The notes beneath the pieces were generated by a model that was not told the DNA's origin, made no database searches, and saw only the letters and a program-made list of their open reading frames with translations. A program made the translations under genes and the position numbers. A stretch of 64,000 nucleotides of DNA from an uncultured Candidatus Saccharibacteria bacterium. GTDB lineage: Bacteria > Patescibacteria > Saccharimonadia > Saccharimonadales > UBA4665. Of this stretch, positions 34,204 through 43,680 are shown piece by piece (positions within the stretch are counted from its first letter, which is position 1; each line of letters opens with the position of its first letter). The stretch spans positions 1 through 64,000 of the forward strand of contig CAMLRZ010000003.1 of the NCBI GenBank assembly GCA_946482575.1. Reading direction: 5' to 3'.

Positions 34204-34806
34204 CTAACTCGTGGAAATATCTACCCGTGGCAGCTGGGTTACCTTTACCAGGACTGCATCCTGTTCCCATGCCGCCAACTCGGCTTCGTCTTCGGGACGA
34301 ATGCCACGGCAGTCCGTTCCCTTGAAGAATGGATTGCGGAGAGCAAAGCGGTGTGGGGCGAACGGCTCAGTGTCCTCGTAGGGCTTAATTGTGACCACGC
34401 TGTTTACATACAGGCCGTGGTAGTACACAGGCTCCACAGTGGCCTCTGCGCGCCTTTTCAGCCCGGCGAGCGTGACGCTACGCAGTTTGCTGACGACGTC
34501 TTCGGTTAGTGCCTCACTTAGGCTCATGACCGTGTCGATGGTCACAAGATTTCCCCTGATTTCGATGAGGTCGCGGAGCGGCTCGTGGCGTGCAATTCGC
34601 TTGTCAACGAGGTCACGAACTTCGAGTCCAAAGTGGGCGAAGAACGCCTCCAATGCCTCAACGGCCAGGTACGATACAGCGTGATTGTCGCGTTGCATCG
34701 TCAGGTCAATTGGGGTGGCAACGAACTCGCCCGTGACCATATTGACCTCAAGAAGCGAAAGTCCCAATTCCCGGTTGGCGAACAGGTCGTCCCAGCGCTC
34801 CACCAT
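34204..34806 (-). CDS. Unknown soluble protein
   Basis: 200 residues, no membrane segment. It opens with an acidic/hydrophobic helix (ERWDDLFANRELGLSLLEV), contains a helical middle (YLAVEALEAFFAHFG) and ends with a strand-rich part. No family recognised. GGAGGAATC stands directly before the ATG. Base composition is closer to the chromosome average than in the other cassettes, but promoter (TGCTATTATAAT), leader and hairpin arrangement are of the same kind. Confidence 0.7.
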   Translation of the reverse strand: MVERWDDLFANRELGLSLLEVNMVTGEFVATPIDLTMQRDNHAVSYLAVEALEAFFAHFGLEVRDLVDKRIARHEPLRDLIEIRGNLVTIDTVMSLSEALTEDVVSKLRSVTLAGLKRRAEATVEPVYYHGLYVNSVVTIKPYEDTEPFAPHRFALRNPFFKGTDCRGIRPEDEAELAAWEQDAVLVKVTQLPRVDISTS

Positions 34807-34867
34807 GATTCCTCCACGAGTGTCGGTGTCTCTGTTTGGACCAGATTATAATAGCACGAGTGTATGC

Positions 34868-36298
34868 CTATAGCGCTGCAAGCGTCTGATCAATACGGCG
34901 CAAGATTGTTTCGCGACCTAACACGTGCATGGTGTCGGCGAGCCCGGGGCTTGCTGGTGCTTGGGTGGTGGCAATTCGGATCAGACTGAACAGTATGCCG
35001 GGTTTTTGGCCAGTTGTTTCAAGTAGACCGTTCAGGCGGTCAGTAAGGTCTTGGACTGTGAAATCGCTGGCTGCAATCTGTTCCCTTGCTTGCTCCAGTA
35101 GGCTCTTTAGATCGGCATGGTCAAACTTTTTAAGCTGTTTGTTGCCGTCAATCAGATCCATGTTTACGGGCAGATCGGTAAAGAAAAATGCTGTCAGTTC
35201 AGGAATCTCGGCCAGGAACTTCAAGCGCTCCTGGATCAGACCAAGCACCTGCTTTTTATAATCATCGGTGGCGCTCGTGGTGTTCTTTGGCCAGAATTCG
35301 CGACTGCGTTCAAACAGCTCGTCTACTGAAAGTTCGCGAATGTAGTGGCCGTTCATCCAGAGCAACCGTTGTTCGTCAAAGCGCGCGCCACTGCGTTGTA
35401 CGCGGTCCAAGCTAAATTTGTCGATCAGCTCTTGCCGGCTAAAAATTTCCTGTTCGGTTCCGTCGTTCCAACCGAGCGAAGCCAAAAAGTTTAACATTGC
35501 TTCTGGCAAAAAGCCCTGTGCTTTGTAGTCCAAAATAGATTTTGCCCCATCGCGCTTGCCGAGCTTCTTTTTGCCGTCGGCAGCCATAATATGCGGCGCA
35601 TGCGCTAAAACCGGCACAGGAATTTCTAGTGCCTCATATAATGCTAGATATTTTGGCTGTGAGGCAATGTACTCCAGGCCGCGAATGACGTGCGTGATGC
35701 CCATCTCGTAGTCGTCGACCACATGAGCAAAGTTATATGTCGGCAAACCGTCAGACTTGATGATAATAAAGTCATCCAGCGCCTCGGGTCCGGCTGATAA
35801 GTCGCCCATAATCTCGTCATGCCAGTGGTAGGATTTAATTTCGGGAATTTTAAAGCGTAGCGGTTGTGAACCGTCCCATGCTGGTGGATTTTGGGGCCGG
35901 TGGTCGCGATACAAGAATGCTCGCTTCTCTGCCTTGGCTTGGTCGCGAAATGCCTGCACTTCCTCGGGAGTGTAAGGGTCGGCGTAGGCCAGGCCTTTGT
36001 CGATCAATTTTTGCGCCCACGCTTTATAAATTTCGGTGCGCTCTGTTTGCAAGTACGGACCGTACGGACCGCCCACGTCGGGGCCTTCGTCCCACGTCAT
36101 GCCCATCCAGTTCAGCGTTTCTTTCATGACGTCAATGGCGCCTTCTACTTCACGGGCGCGGTCGGTGTCCTCGATACGTAACACAAATGTGCCGTTATTG
36201 TGGCGCGCTACCAGCCATGGAAAAAGAGCTGCGCGAACGTTGCCCACATGCAAAAAGCCAGTGGGACTTGGCGCAAAACGTGTTCGGATAGGTTTCAT
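34868..36298 (-). CDS. gltX: Glutamyl-tRNA synthetase
   Basis: 476 residues, normal length. The HIGH-type motif is FLHVGN (residues 15-20) after APSPTG; the KMSKS-type motif is KLGKRDGAKS near residue 245; the anticodon-binding helical domain fills the C-terminal third. It charges tRNA-Glu, and in lineages lacking GlnRS also tRNA-Gln. TATAAT (minus strand, 36307-36312) ends eight bases before the ATG, a leaderless essential gene. Confidence 0.97.
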   Translation of the reverse strand: MKPIRTRFAPSPTGFLHVGNVRAALFPWLVARHNNGTFVLRIEDTDRAREVEGAIDVMKETLNWMGMTWDEGPDVGGPYGPYLQTERTEIYKAWAQKLIDKGLAYADPYTPEEVQAFRDQAKAEKRAFLYRDHRPQNPPAWDGSQPLRFKIPEIKSYHWHDEIMGDLSAGPEALDDFIIIKSDGLPTYNFAHVVDDYEMGITHVIRGLEYIASQPKYLALYEALEIPVPVLAHAPHIMAADGKKKLGKRDGAKSILDYKAQGFLPEAMLNFLASLGWNDGTEQEIFSRQELIDKFSLDRVQRSGARFDEQRLLWMNGHYIRELSVDELFERSREFWPKNTTSATDDYKKQVLGLIQERLKFLAEIPELTAFFFTDLPVNMDLIDGNKQLKKFDHADLKSLLEQAREQIAASDFTVQDLTDRLNGLLETTGQKPGILFSLIRIATTQAPASPGLADTMHVLGRETILRRIDQTLAAL

Positions 36299-36332
36299 AA
36301 GAAGTAATTATAAAAGAAAACGCCTGCTAGTG

Positions 36333-37517
36333 CTAGATGCTACTGGCGATAGACAGAATTTCTTTGCTGCTGATGTTACCATCGGTTTTCAGGCTGTATA
36401 AGACACCGCCGTTCACCCAGGCAGCATTGTCACCGTAGATGTAAATAGTCTGGCCGCTGGCGCTGAGCTTTTCGTGTTGCTTGCTCGAAATAGCAACGAC
36501 ATTGTCGTACAGAGTTTGGCTGTCCCAGTCGGAAGTTTGCTGGCGCAAGGTGTAACTACTGTCGCCAGAACGGTACGTAGCGGTCGCCACGCTGCTCTTA
36601 GCTTGTACGCCGCCAGTTAAGGCGTAGCCGGTTGGGGCGTAGTTGGGGAGTTGCACGCTGAATCCAACTCGTACTGACGCTAGCTTAACTTCTATGTTGG
36701 ACATGTTGGTGTAGGCGATAAAGCCGCTCAGTACCAAAAATGCGGCAACGCCGGCAGTGATGCCGACGAACTTTTGGCGACCAGTGCGCTTGGCTTTAAC
36801 TTTGGGCTGTTCGTGACTGCTTGCATTGGCGATAGCTGCTTCAAACAGATCTGCGGCTTTGGAATTCTCTGATTTTTGAGACTGTGCAGCAACGGGAGCA
36901 GCTTGCATCTGTGCGGGGCGTGCCGCTACCGCTACTGATGCAGTTGCTGCGCGGGCATGTGAAACAGGATAATTTTGTTGCAAGGTGCTAAATCGGCGTA
37001 CGTACGTGCTGCGACCAGTCTGTCGGGCGCGACTTAAACGTTTATCGTCTACAATATGGGCGGCTTTTTTGAGTTGTGGCGTTAGTTCGGACACAGGAGC
37101 GGCAGCAAGTTCGCTTGGCTTTTGCGTTTTGATGGCTTTTTTCATAGCCACTTCGGGTTTGTGCACTACTGAGCGCATCAGTGTTTTGGCTTTTTCGGGT
37201 TGGCGAACTGCAGTAGTTTTGGCAGGTGTGCGCTTAACGTTAGGCTTCTTTTTGACTGGTTCCATCATTTTGGGCGCAGCACCCTTGGGGATCACTGCCT
37301 TGCTGTTGGGGACTACCAACGTGCCAGATTTTACCGTAGGAGCTGCGGTTTTGGCGGCGGCGTGTGCGGGCTTTTTCTTTACAAAACCATCAATAACGCG
37401 GCCTTGGTGCGTTGCATGTCGACGCGCGGCTACGATTGAACCAACTGGACTGTCACCAAGCAATGCACCAGTTCGTGCATCATAACGCTTGCCGTTTATA
37501 TCTATAGTATTGCCCAC
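36333..37517 (-). CDS. Anchored protein with DUF4367-like C-terminal domain
   Basis: 394 residues. The first 250 are Lys/Ala/Pro-rich and probably disordered in the cytoplasm. One hydrophobic segment (about 257-277, FVGITAGVAAFLVLSGFIAYT) follows, then a C-terminal domain beginning VRVGFSVQLPNYAPTGYAL, similar to DUF4367/MucB-type sensor domains. Type II orientation is suggested. The start is GTG with AAGGG eight bases upstream. A role in wall sensing is possible. Confidence 0.7.
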   Translation of the reverse strand: MGNTIDINGKRYDARTGALLGDSPVGSIVAARRHATHQGRVIDGFVKKKPAHAAAKTAAPTVKSGTLVVPNSKAVIPKGAAPKMMEPVKKKPNVKRTPAKTTAVRQPEKAKTLMRSVVHKPEVAMKKAIKTQKPSELAAAPVSELTPQLKKAAHIVDDKRLSRARQTGRSTYVRRFSTLQQNYPVSHARAATASVAVAARPAQMQAAPVAAQSQKSENSKAADLFEAAIANASSHEQPKVKAKRTGRQKFVGITAGVAAFLVLSGFIAYTNMSNIEVKLASVRVGFSVQLPNYAPTGYALTGGVQAKSSVATATYRSGDSSYTLRQQTSDWDSQTLYDNVVAISSKQHEKLSASGQTIYIYGDNAAWVNGGVLYSLKTDGNISSKEILSIASSI

Positions 37518-37650
37518 GCGTTGCTACCCTTTTGTGTCTTTTTTACGTGTACTGTTATAGTACCGCTCTCGCTTACATCTTGCAACCCAGAAATACTGTC
37601 CGAAAAGCCTCTAGCCAAATCCGCAGAGCGTTATATAATAGGTACAGCAT

Positions 37651-39147
37651 ATGGATTTCCTAGATCCCAAAAAACAGAAAGCGCACGCTGTTCGAATCAT
37701 TGTTGGATACGTGCTGATCGCCATCGCCTTATTGTTGGCAGCGATTATTTTGCTATACCAAGCCTACGGGTTTGGCTTGAACGGCAACGGTAAAGTTATT
37801 CAGAACGGATTAGTATTTGTGTCGTCATCGCCAGCAGGTGCGGACATTTATGTTAATGGCAAAAAAGAAGACAACCAGACCAACACTCGCCTGCTGTTGT
37901 CATCTGGCCAGTACACCATGCAACTAAAGCGCACGGGCTACTCTGACTGGCGCCGAGCCATTACGGTTGAGGGCGGCAGTGTGGAGCGCTTTGACTATCC
38001 GTTCCTCTTTCCTTCGTCACTTACTGCTACCGACGTTAAACAGTACAGCGGCGTGCAGTTGGCTACGCAAAGCCCTGATCGCCGTTGGCTGGTGTTGCAC
38101 ACCGCGGTAACAAGTGGCACGTTTGACGTGTACGACCTCAAGGATCCAAAAGCATTGGCCAAGAATATGCAAACGGTCACCTTGCCTGCGGCTGCATTTA
38201 CTACTCCCGCGGACACTACTGGTCAGACATGGGCTCTGGAGCAGTGGTCAACCGACAACCGCCACGTGCTGCTCAAGCACAGCTTCAAAAAAGATGGCCA
38301 ACCAACTTATGAATATGTGCTGCTGGATCGTCAGGACGCTACAAAGTCGGTCAACCTCACAGCCACGTTAGGCGTAAACCCTACTCGTATCGAATTGCGG
38401 GACCAAGATTACGATCGCTATTACCTGTATGACGCTACGGCTCGCACAGTTACCACCGCCGACCTAAAAACCCCCACACCACAAGCCTTTCTAACCAACG
38501 TCTTGGCGTTTAAGTCATATGGTTCAGACCTAATAACCTACATTGCTCCCGACGAAAAAGATGCCACCAAGGTATCTGTAATCTGGCAGCAAGACGCCAA
38601 GAAATACACCATTCGCTCTTTGCCCGCCAACACTACGTACACGCTGAACTTTACCAAGTACAGCGGTGATTGGTATGTGGCTGCTGGCAACGCTGCCGAG
38701 GGCAAGGTTTATGTATACAAAAACCCGCTCGACATGCTAAAAGAACAAAATGTCACGGTGCCAGTGCGAATTTTGAAAGTGCCAGGTGTGGATTATGCCG
38801 CCTTCTCTACTAGCGACCGCTTTATTATGGCTGAGCACGGCAACCGCTTTGCGGTGTATGACGCCGAGAATGACAAAAGCTATGCCTACACGCTTGATGC
38901 TCCCGTTGACGCCCCGCAAGCGCATGCCACTTGGATGGACGAAGCTCGCATTATGCTCGTCAGCAATGGCAAAGTTACGGTATTTGACTTTGATGATGCC
39001 AACAAGCGTACGCTGTTGAGTGCTAACGCCAGCTTCCTGCCTTTCTTGAGTAGTAACTACGCCTACATGTACACGCTGAGCCCCACTACGCCTGCCGGCC
39101 AATCTACCTTGCAGCAAATTCCACTGCGCACCACCGCCGACTTGTAA
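37651..39147 (+). CDS. PEGA-domain, membrane-anchored beta-propeller-like protein
   Basis: 498 residues. One hydrophobic segment at about 12-36, then a PEGA domain (VFVSSSPAGADIYVNGKKE, about 52-110), then about 380 residues of repeated strand pairs that suggest a propeller (for example YDLKDPKAL, YDAENDKSY, FDFDDANKR, each following a hydrophobic strand). It probably works on the cell surface. TATAAT at 37634-37639 ends 11 bases before the ATG, and no ribosome-binding site is seen. Confidence 0.75.
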   Translation: MDFLDPKKQKAHAVRIIVGYVLIAIALLLAAIILLYQAYGFGLNGNGKVIQNGLVFVSSSPAGADIYVNGKKEDNQTNTRLLLSSGQYTMQLKRTGYSDWRRAITVEGGSVERFDYPFLFPSSLTATDVKQYSGVQLATQSPDRRWLVLHTAVTSGTFDVYDLKDPKALAKNMQTVTLPAAAFTTPADTTGQTWALEQWSTDNRHVLLKHSFKKDGQPTYEYVLLDRQDATKSVNLTATLGVNPTRIELRDQDYDRYYLYDATARTVTTADLKTPTPQAFLTNVLAFKSYGSDLITYIAPDEKDATKVSVIWQQDAKKYTIRSLPANTTYTLNFTKYSGDWYVAAGNAAEGKVYVYKNPLDMLKEQNVTVPVRILKVPGVDYAAFSTSDRFIMAEHGNRFAVYDAENDKSYAYTLDAPVDAPQAHATWMDEARIMLVSNGKVTVFDFDDANKRTLLSANASFLPFLSSNYAYMYTLSPTTPAGQSTLQQIPLRTTADL

Positions 39148-39150
39148 TCC

Positions 39151-39270
39151 AGTAAGTAACTGCAGTAACTAACTCCTTAGGGCGCACTCTACGGGGAGCC
39201 TTTCTAGGCTCTCCCGTGGCGTTCGGCTGGCTTCGCCACAGGCCCTTCGAAGGTTAGTTGCTGCAGTACT
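39151..39270. repeat. Long hairpin between convergent genes, repeat copy 1
   Basis: Outer arms pair AGTAACTGCAGTAACTAAC with a matching tail at 39251-39270. The core 39180-39243 (GGCGCACTCTACGGGG ... GTGGCGTTCGGCTGG ... CCACAGGC) recurs in inverted orientation at 41834-41897. It probably works as a bidirectional terminator. Confidence 0.75.
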
Positions 39271-39275
39271 TCCCT

Positions 39276-40748
39276 TTAATTATTGTCAGAGTTGCCGGTC
39301 ACCCAGTTGGTGAAGCGCTTCCACATAGATGGGCCGTTGCCGTTGATTTCGGTTGGGGTGTTTGTGGTTGGCGCGGTCACAGGAGCCGTGGCGCCACTTG
39401 GATCAGGGCTGACTTGCTCGCCCCAAACAACTAAACGGTTCAGCGATGTGCCGGGCGGATCACAGGTGATCAGCGTAGCGGTGGCCGTTTTGTCGGCAAC
39501 ATTGTTGAGTACTTCCACTTGCGATGGTTTTACAATCTGTTTTGCGTAGACTTTGTAGGTGTAAACCTTGCCGTTGTAGGTGAGGTAAAAGAGGTCGCCG
39601 GGTACCAATTGGTGCAACAAAACAAAGGCGAACTTATACTTACCCGGGTTAAAAATGTTGTTACTGGAGTGTCCAAAAATGGCGGTGTTGCCCTGCTCCC
39701 CTGGTTTAACGGTGTTGGGGTAATGCACGGTGCCGTTCTCGAGCGAACTTTGAATGGCGTCTTCGGCGTTAGTGGTCAGACTGTAGTCAACCGGAATCTC
39801 CACGTTAATTTTGGGAATAATAACTTCTGGCGTGGAAGTAGGCGCAACGCTGTCTGAACTGAGGATAATTGGCGTAGAGCTGGCTGCGCTGCTGGGCTGG
39901 ATAAAGGGCGCGATGACCATTTCGTTGAATAGACCAAACAAGACAATCAGCAACACCAACAGGCCGCTACCAATGCCAAAGAGCACTGACTTGGCGTGCT
40001 GCACGGCCTTGGTCTGTGACGCTGAGGCTTGGGCAATCTTGTGCACGATTTTTTTGTGCAATGCTTTGGCGGACTTGCCCTTGGGTGCACGGCCGAAAGC
40101 AGGCTGAGTTGCAGGCGCTTCCTCGGCCTCGTTCAGTTTAATCATGGAGGAAATTGGATTTACCGGAACTGCCTTTTCGCCCGGAGCAGCTGGAGCTGGC
40201 GTGGCGGGCGCTACGGGCTGAGCTGGAGCTGTAGGCTGCTGAGGTTGCGCCACGGGCTGCCCAAAAGCGGCCACGTTTTTGCCGTTATTGGCGTAAAATT
40301 CTTGCCATACCTGGTGTTTTTCGGTGTCTGGCAAAGCCACGTAGTAGTTGTGCCATTCGGTTTGAATCTGCGCGAGCGACTTGCCTGATCGGCTCAGCTC
40401 GTACATAAATTGCTGGTGCTTGCTACGTTGTGGAGCCGGCTGCACTGTGCTGATTTCGGCCTCAGCCTGACTGCTTGGCTCGGCCGCGTACATGGTCTCT
40501 AACTTGTTGCGAATCAGTGCTACGGCGGGATTTACCTTGGGCTGATGCTCGTGCTGGGTGGTGGTGTGCTCTGTCTGACTTTTGTGATGCACCTGGTGAT
40601 GTGCGTGGTGTGGCTCGGCGCGTTCTGGCTGTAGATCGGTATGCAACGGTTGGATTTTGCGGCCATGACGATTCGGCAAGACGTAACCCCCGTCCTGTTT
40701 CTTGGGTTTCTTGTGTTTATCATCGTCGGCTGCAAATAACGGATTCAT
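39276..40748 (-). CDS. Sortase
   Basis: 490 residues from the ATG at 40748; the longer reading starts within the upstream region. A Gln/His/Pro-rich cytoplasmic arm of about 260 residues precedes one hydrophobic segment (LFGIGSGLLVLLIVLFGLFN). The catalytic domain shows IFGHSSNN (His), TLITCDPPGTSLNRLVVWG (Cys and Arg). This is the C60 fold that links surface proteins to wall or pilus subunits. The unusually long N-terminal arm may bind a cytoplasmic partner. No sortase substrate with an LPxTG tail is adjacent. Confidence 0.9.
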   Translation of the reverse strand: MNPLFAADDDKHKKPKKQDGGYVLPNRHGRKIQPLHTDLQPERAEPHHAHHQVHHKSQTEHTTTQHEHQPKVNPAVALIRNKLETMYAAEPSSQAEAEISTVQPAPQRSKHQQFMYELSRSGKSLAQIQTEWHNYYVALPDTEKHQVWQEFYANNGKNVAAFGQPVAQPQQPTAPAQPVAPATPAPAAPGEKAVPVNPISSMIKLNEAEEAPATQPAFGRAPKGKSAKALHKKIVHKIAQASASQTKAVQHAKSVLFGIGSGLLVLLIVLFGLFNEMVIAPFIQPSSAASSTPIILSSDSVAPTSTPEVIIPKINVEIPVDYSLTTNAEDAIQSSLENGTVHYPNTVKPGEQGNTAIFGHSSNNIFNPGKYKFAFVLLHQLVPGDLFYLTYNGKVYTYKVYAKQIVKPSQVEVLNNVADKTATATLITCDPPGTSLNRLVVWGEQVSPDPSGATAPVTAPTTNTPTEINGNGPSMWKRFTNWVTGNSDNN

Positions 40749-40846
40749 ACAAATATTTACGATTATGCTCGCATTATCTCTATAAGTATAGTACAATAAC
40801 CCTGTTCAACCTACCATTTACGATCATTTGATTGTGTGGACCACCT

Positions 40847-40933
40847 GGGCGGGTGGCGGAATTGGTAGACGCGCTGGACTCAAAATCCTGTGAACGCAAG
40901 TTCGTGAGGGTTCGATTCCCTCCTCGCCCACCA
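40847..40933 (+). tRNA. tRNA-Leu (anticodon CAA)
   Basis: 87 bases with encoded CCA. Acceptor GGGCGGG / CTCGCCC, anticodon loop CTCAAAA, long variable arm (TGAACGCAAGTTCG), T arm GGTTCGATTCC. Reads UUG. Confidence 0.95.
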
Positions 40934-40972
40934 AATGAAAACAACCAACCTCGCCGTTGGTTGTTTTCATTT
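40933..40972. terminator. Bidirectional terminator after tRNA-Leu
   Basis: A perfect 17-base-pair stem, AAATGAAAACAACCAAC with its complement, around a 6-base loop. It serves tRNA-Leu and the minus-strand kinase-like gene ending at 40981. Confidence 0.9.
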
Positions 40973-40980
40973 GTACTTCC

Positions 40981-41784
40981 CTAGTTGATCGTGCGGATCG
41001 CGGCGGTCATGGCTTCTAGCGGCTTGCTGGGGTTTTGCAGCCACCAGACGCTGGTGTGTGCAGCGGCGCGCAGTCGCCAGATGCGCCACTTGGTTTCGGG
41101 ACCGGTTAGTTTGGTGGTGCTCACCTGCCCGTTGGCGGCCACAAAAATATTGTCCAGATGCTTTACGATCAGGTGAGGTGCGTGTTGTAGCGTGAATTCG
41201 TGCAGCCAATCCACCAATCGCAGCATGTCCATGCTAAATGCAATGGGCTGCGCAAACTGGGCTGCGGTGCCAAGGCGTTGCAGCTGCGACAAGCTCAGCA
41301 CCAAGCAGGTATTTTCGCGCGCAAGCACACTGTGCGGAGCCGACACGCAGTAATCTACGGCGTCTTTGGTGAGCGTGGCGGCCAAGGTGGTTTTTTGTAA
41401 AAATTTCTCTAGTAAAATAGCGGTTTCTGAGTTGCGGCCTAGGTCGCCGGCCACCAAAACGCCATCGGCCCACAGGCTCTCGCTGAGCAGCTCAGCCAAT
41501 GCTTTGTGCGCAAAGCTGCCACTGGGCGTGCTGGGCACGAATTGTGTCTGGTCAATAATAATGCCCACTAGTTTTTGAATAGCATCGGGTAGCACGGCAC
41601 GAGCGGTGCCAATCCCGGCGCGCTGAGCTTCGGCATAGGCCTCGGCGGGTGCGGCAAAGCCGTGCGCGCTACCGCCCACGATCAGTAATTTGCCGGCGTA
41701 GGCGCGATTTTCGGGCCGACTCCAATCTAACTTCGTAAAAAGTGGGTTGTCGGGTGTTTGCTTGAGCCAGTAATCGCGCTGCAT
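40981..41784 (-). CDS. Ribokinase-fold protein, NAD(P)HX dehydratase (YjeF-C)-like
   Basis: 267 residues from the ATG at 41784. KLLIVGGSAHGFAAP and ADGVLVAGDLGR resemble the substrate loop of ADP/ATP-dependent NAD(P)H-hydrate dehydratases. The usual GTGD catalytic motif near the C-terminus is not evident, so activity may be lost or changed. TACAAT (minus strand, 41791-41796) ends six bases before the ATG. The best guess is nicotinamide-nucleotide repair or a derived nucleotide-binding role. Confidence 0.55.
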   Translation of the reverse strand: MQRDYWLKQTPDNPLFTKLDWSRPENRAYAGKLLIVGGSAHGFAAPAEAYAEAQRAGIGTARAVLPDAIQKLVGIIIDQTQFVPSTPSGSFAHKALAELLSESLWADGVLVAGDLGRNSETAILLEKFLQKTTLAATLTKDAVDYCVSAPHSVLARENTCLVLSLSQLQRLGTAAQFAQPIAFSMDMLRLVDWLHEFTLQHAPHLIVKHLDNIFVAANGQVSTTKLTGPETKWRIWRLRAAAHTSVWWLQNPSKPLEAMTAAIRTIN

Positions 41785-41827
41785 GCTTATATTGTACACG
41801 CTGCAGTCGGTGTAGTTCCGAGCTTTA

Positions 41828-41903
41828 TCAAAAGCCTGTGGCCGCAGGCCAGCCGAACGCCACGGGCGAGCCTAAAGGGCGCCCCGTAGAGTGCGCTTTT
41901 GAA
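41828..41903. repeat. Hairpin, inverted repeat copy 2
   Basis: The core 41834-41897 is the reverse complement of 39180-39243, with about 85% identity by eye. Flanking CAAAAGC / GCTTTTG extends the stem. Probably a terminator for the NUDIX gene or a dispersed repeat element. Confidence 0.7.
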
Positions 41904-41921
41904 AAGTCGGAGCAAGCAAGA

Positions 41922-42389
41922 CTAGAGCTCTGTAACAATGTCGAATTCGGCATGCTGCATGCGATCGGTATGGTCAAAACTGAACGCACCGCGCAACTTT
42001 TTGCCTTTTAGCACCTGTGGCAGCCAAATTTCGTCGTCCTGCCACATGTCATCGTAGGGAATGCTGGCCAAGTTGTACCACCGAGGCGCCATTTCTTCGG
42101 ACTCGGTGGGATCGCCTTTCCACTTGGTGCACATATACACATGCACTTCTTGCTGCCACGGCTTAGTGTCGGCATCAATAGTAAAGTCCAGATACGCTAC
42201 CTGTTCATATTCCACGGGCGTAACGCTGATTTCTTCTTGCGTTTCACGGATCATGGCTTGTTCGATGGTTTCGCCAGCATCAACTTTGCCGCCCACGCCG
42301 TTCCAGCGACCTTCGCCAAAGCCTCGTTTTTTCATAGCCAGCAAAATCTGATCATCTTGACGCAAAAATAACAGCGTACAGTCGGCCAC
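41922..42389 (-). CDS. NUDIX hydrolase, MutT/MTH1-like
   Basis: 155 residues from GTG 42389, which overlaps the upstream stop by one base (TAGTG) and has AGAGGAG eight bases before it; a longer ATG reading would overlap the previous gene by 45 bases. The Nudix box is GKVDAGETIEQAMIRETQEEISV. Resemblance is to oxidised-purine (8-oxo-dGTP) phosphatases of the MTH1 group. Operon with the MazG-like gene fits nucleotide-pool cleansing. Confidence 0.85.
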   Translation of the reverse strand: MADCTLLFLRQDDQILLAMKKRGFGEGRWNGVGGKVDAGETIEQAMIRETQEEISVTPVEYEQVAYLDFTIDADTKPWQQEVHVYMCTKWKGDPTESEEMAPRWYNLASIPYDDMWQDDEIWLPQVLKGKKLRGAFSFDHTDRMQHAEFDIVTEL

Positions 42390-42778
42390 TACAACGTCTC
42401 CTCTTTTTTGTGATTGGTTTTGGCGTTCATCCAAGCCTCATGCATCTCGGCCGCGTTCTTGTTTTTGAATGCTTCGGCCGGGTACTTTTTCTTGGTCTTT
42501 TCGAGCTTCTTGAGAATAGCGTCGGCAATGTCTATCTGATTAGACTGTGCAAATTGAAAGGCGTAAATAAGCACATCAGCGAGCTCCGCGGCCAGCTCGT
42601 CGCGACTGCCCACCGGCTTGTCCGACCACTGATAGTGCTCCATGAGCTCCGCAGCCTCTAACGCAATTGACATTGCAATGCTCCGCGACGGATTGTCTAA
42701 CCAATCCCGTTCCAGTAAGTATGTACTTATTGTATCGCCGATCTCGGCAAATGTTTTGTCACTCTGTTGGTACGCCAT
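42389..42778 (-). CDS. MazG-like nucleotide pyrophosphohydrolase (dCTPase-like)
   Basis: 129 residues from ATG 42778, preceded by AAGGAGAGGG. The all-alpha MazG core shows the metal-binding E-x-x-E...E-x-x-D pattern in EAAELMEHYQW and ELAAELADVLIYAFQFA. Similar to DCTPP1/RS21-C6-type enzymes that destroy modified dCTP and other dNTPs. Translationally coupled to the NUDIX gene. Confidence 0.85.
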   Translation of the reverse strand: MAYQQSDKTFAEIGDTISTYLLERDWLDNPSRSIAMSIALEAAELMEHYQWSDKPVGSRDELAAELADVLIYAFQFAQSNQIDIADAILKKLEKTKKKYPAEAFKNKNAAEMHEAWMNAKTNHKKEETL

Positions 42779-42824
42779 AACCCTCTCCTTTGGCGGCAAC
42801 TATAACACAGTGCGAGCGGTCTTG

Positions 42825-43625
42825 CTAGATATCGAGGGTAACGCTGACTGGACAGTGGTCAGAGCCCATAACATCGGCATGAATTTCGGCTTTTTTGACA
42901 TGTTTACGTAGACTGTTGCTGACCAAAAAGTAGTCAATGCGCCAGCCAACGTTGCGTTCGCGTGATTTGGCAAAGTGACTCCACCAACTGTAGTAGCCGT
43001 TACCCTTTTTAAACATGCGCAACGTGTCCACAAAACCGTGGTCCAAGAAGTTTTGGAAGCCTTGGCGTTCTTGGTCGGTAAAACCTTTTTTGCCGCGATT
43101 TGGCTTGGGGTTGGCCAGATCATCTTCGGTGTGTGCTACGTTGAGGTCGCCACAGAACACGACGGGCTTGGATTTTTCCAGCTGTTGGCAGTATTCCAAG
43201 AAGGCTGGATCCCAGTGTTTTTCACGCAGCGGCAGGCGGCTGAGGTCGTCTTTGGCGTTGGGTGTATACACGGTGACCACATAAAACTTATCGAATTCGG
43301 CGGTGGTGACGCGGCCTTCGGTGTTCGGGTCGCCGTACGAATCGTCTGTCATATCGTACTTTTTGCGGATATCTTCGGGCAACCCGTTTATAACAGCGAT
43401 TGGCTTAATTTTGGTAAAAATTGCGGTGCCGCTGTAGCCAGCCTTGTCGGCTGAGTTCCAGTATTCTTCGTACCCTTTCATCTCGATTTCAGCCTGCCCT
43501 TGCTTGGCTTTGGTCTCTTGCAAACACAAAATGTCGGGGTTTTCTTTGGTAATAAACGGCACAAATAATTCTTTACGTACCACGGCGCGGATGCCGTTTA
43601 CGTTCCATGAGTAAATCGTAATCAT
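42825..43625 (-). CDS. xthA: Exodeoxyribonuclease III
   Basis: 266 residues, normal length, from ATG 43625. SWNVNGIRA, LQETKAKQG, CGDLNVAHT, IDYFLVS and GSDHCPV give all the metal and catalytic residues of the ExoIII/APE1 fold. It cleaves abasic sites and trims 3' ends in base-excision repair. TACTAT (minus strand, 43632-43637) ends six bases before ATG; the longer in-frame reading runs into the next gene and is not used. Confidence 0.95.
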   Translation of the reverse strand: MITIYSWNVNGIRAVVRKELFVPFITKENPDILCLQETKAKQGQAEIEMKGYEEYWNSADKAGYSGTAIFTKIKPIAVINGLPEDIRKKYDMTDDSYGDPNTEGRVTTAEFDKFYVVTVYTPNAKDDLSRLPLREKHWDPAFLEYCQQLEKSKPVVFCGDLNVAHTEDDLANPKPNRGKKGFTDQERQGFQNFLDHGFVDTLRMFKKGNGYYSWWSHFAKSRERNVGWRIDYFLVSNSLRKHVKKAEIHADVMGSDHCPVSVTLDI

Positions 43626-43680
43626 ATATTGATAGTAGCGTGCAAACGCATTAAATGCGAGCATATGGTAAGATGAAAAA

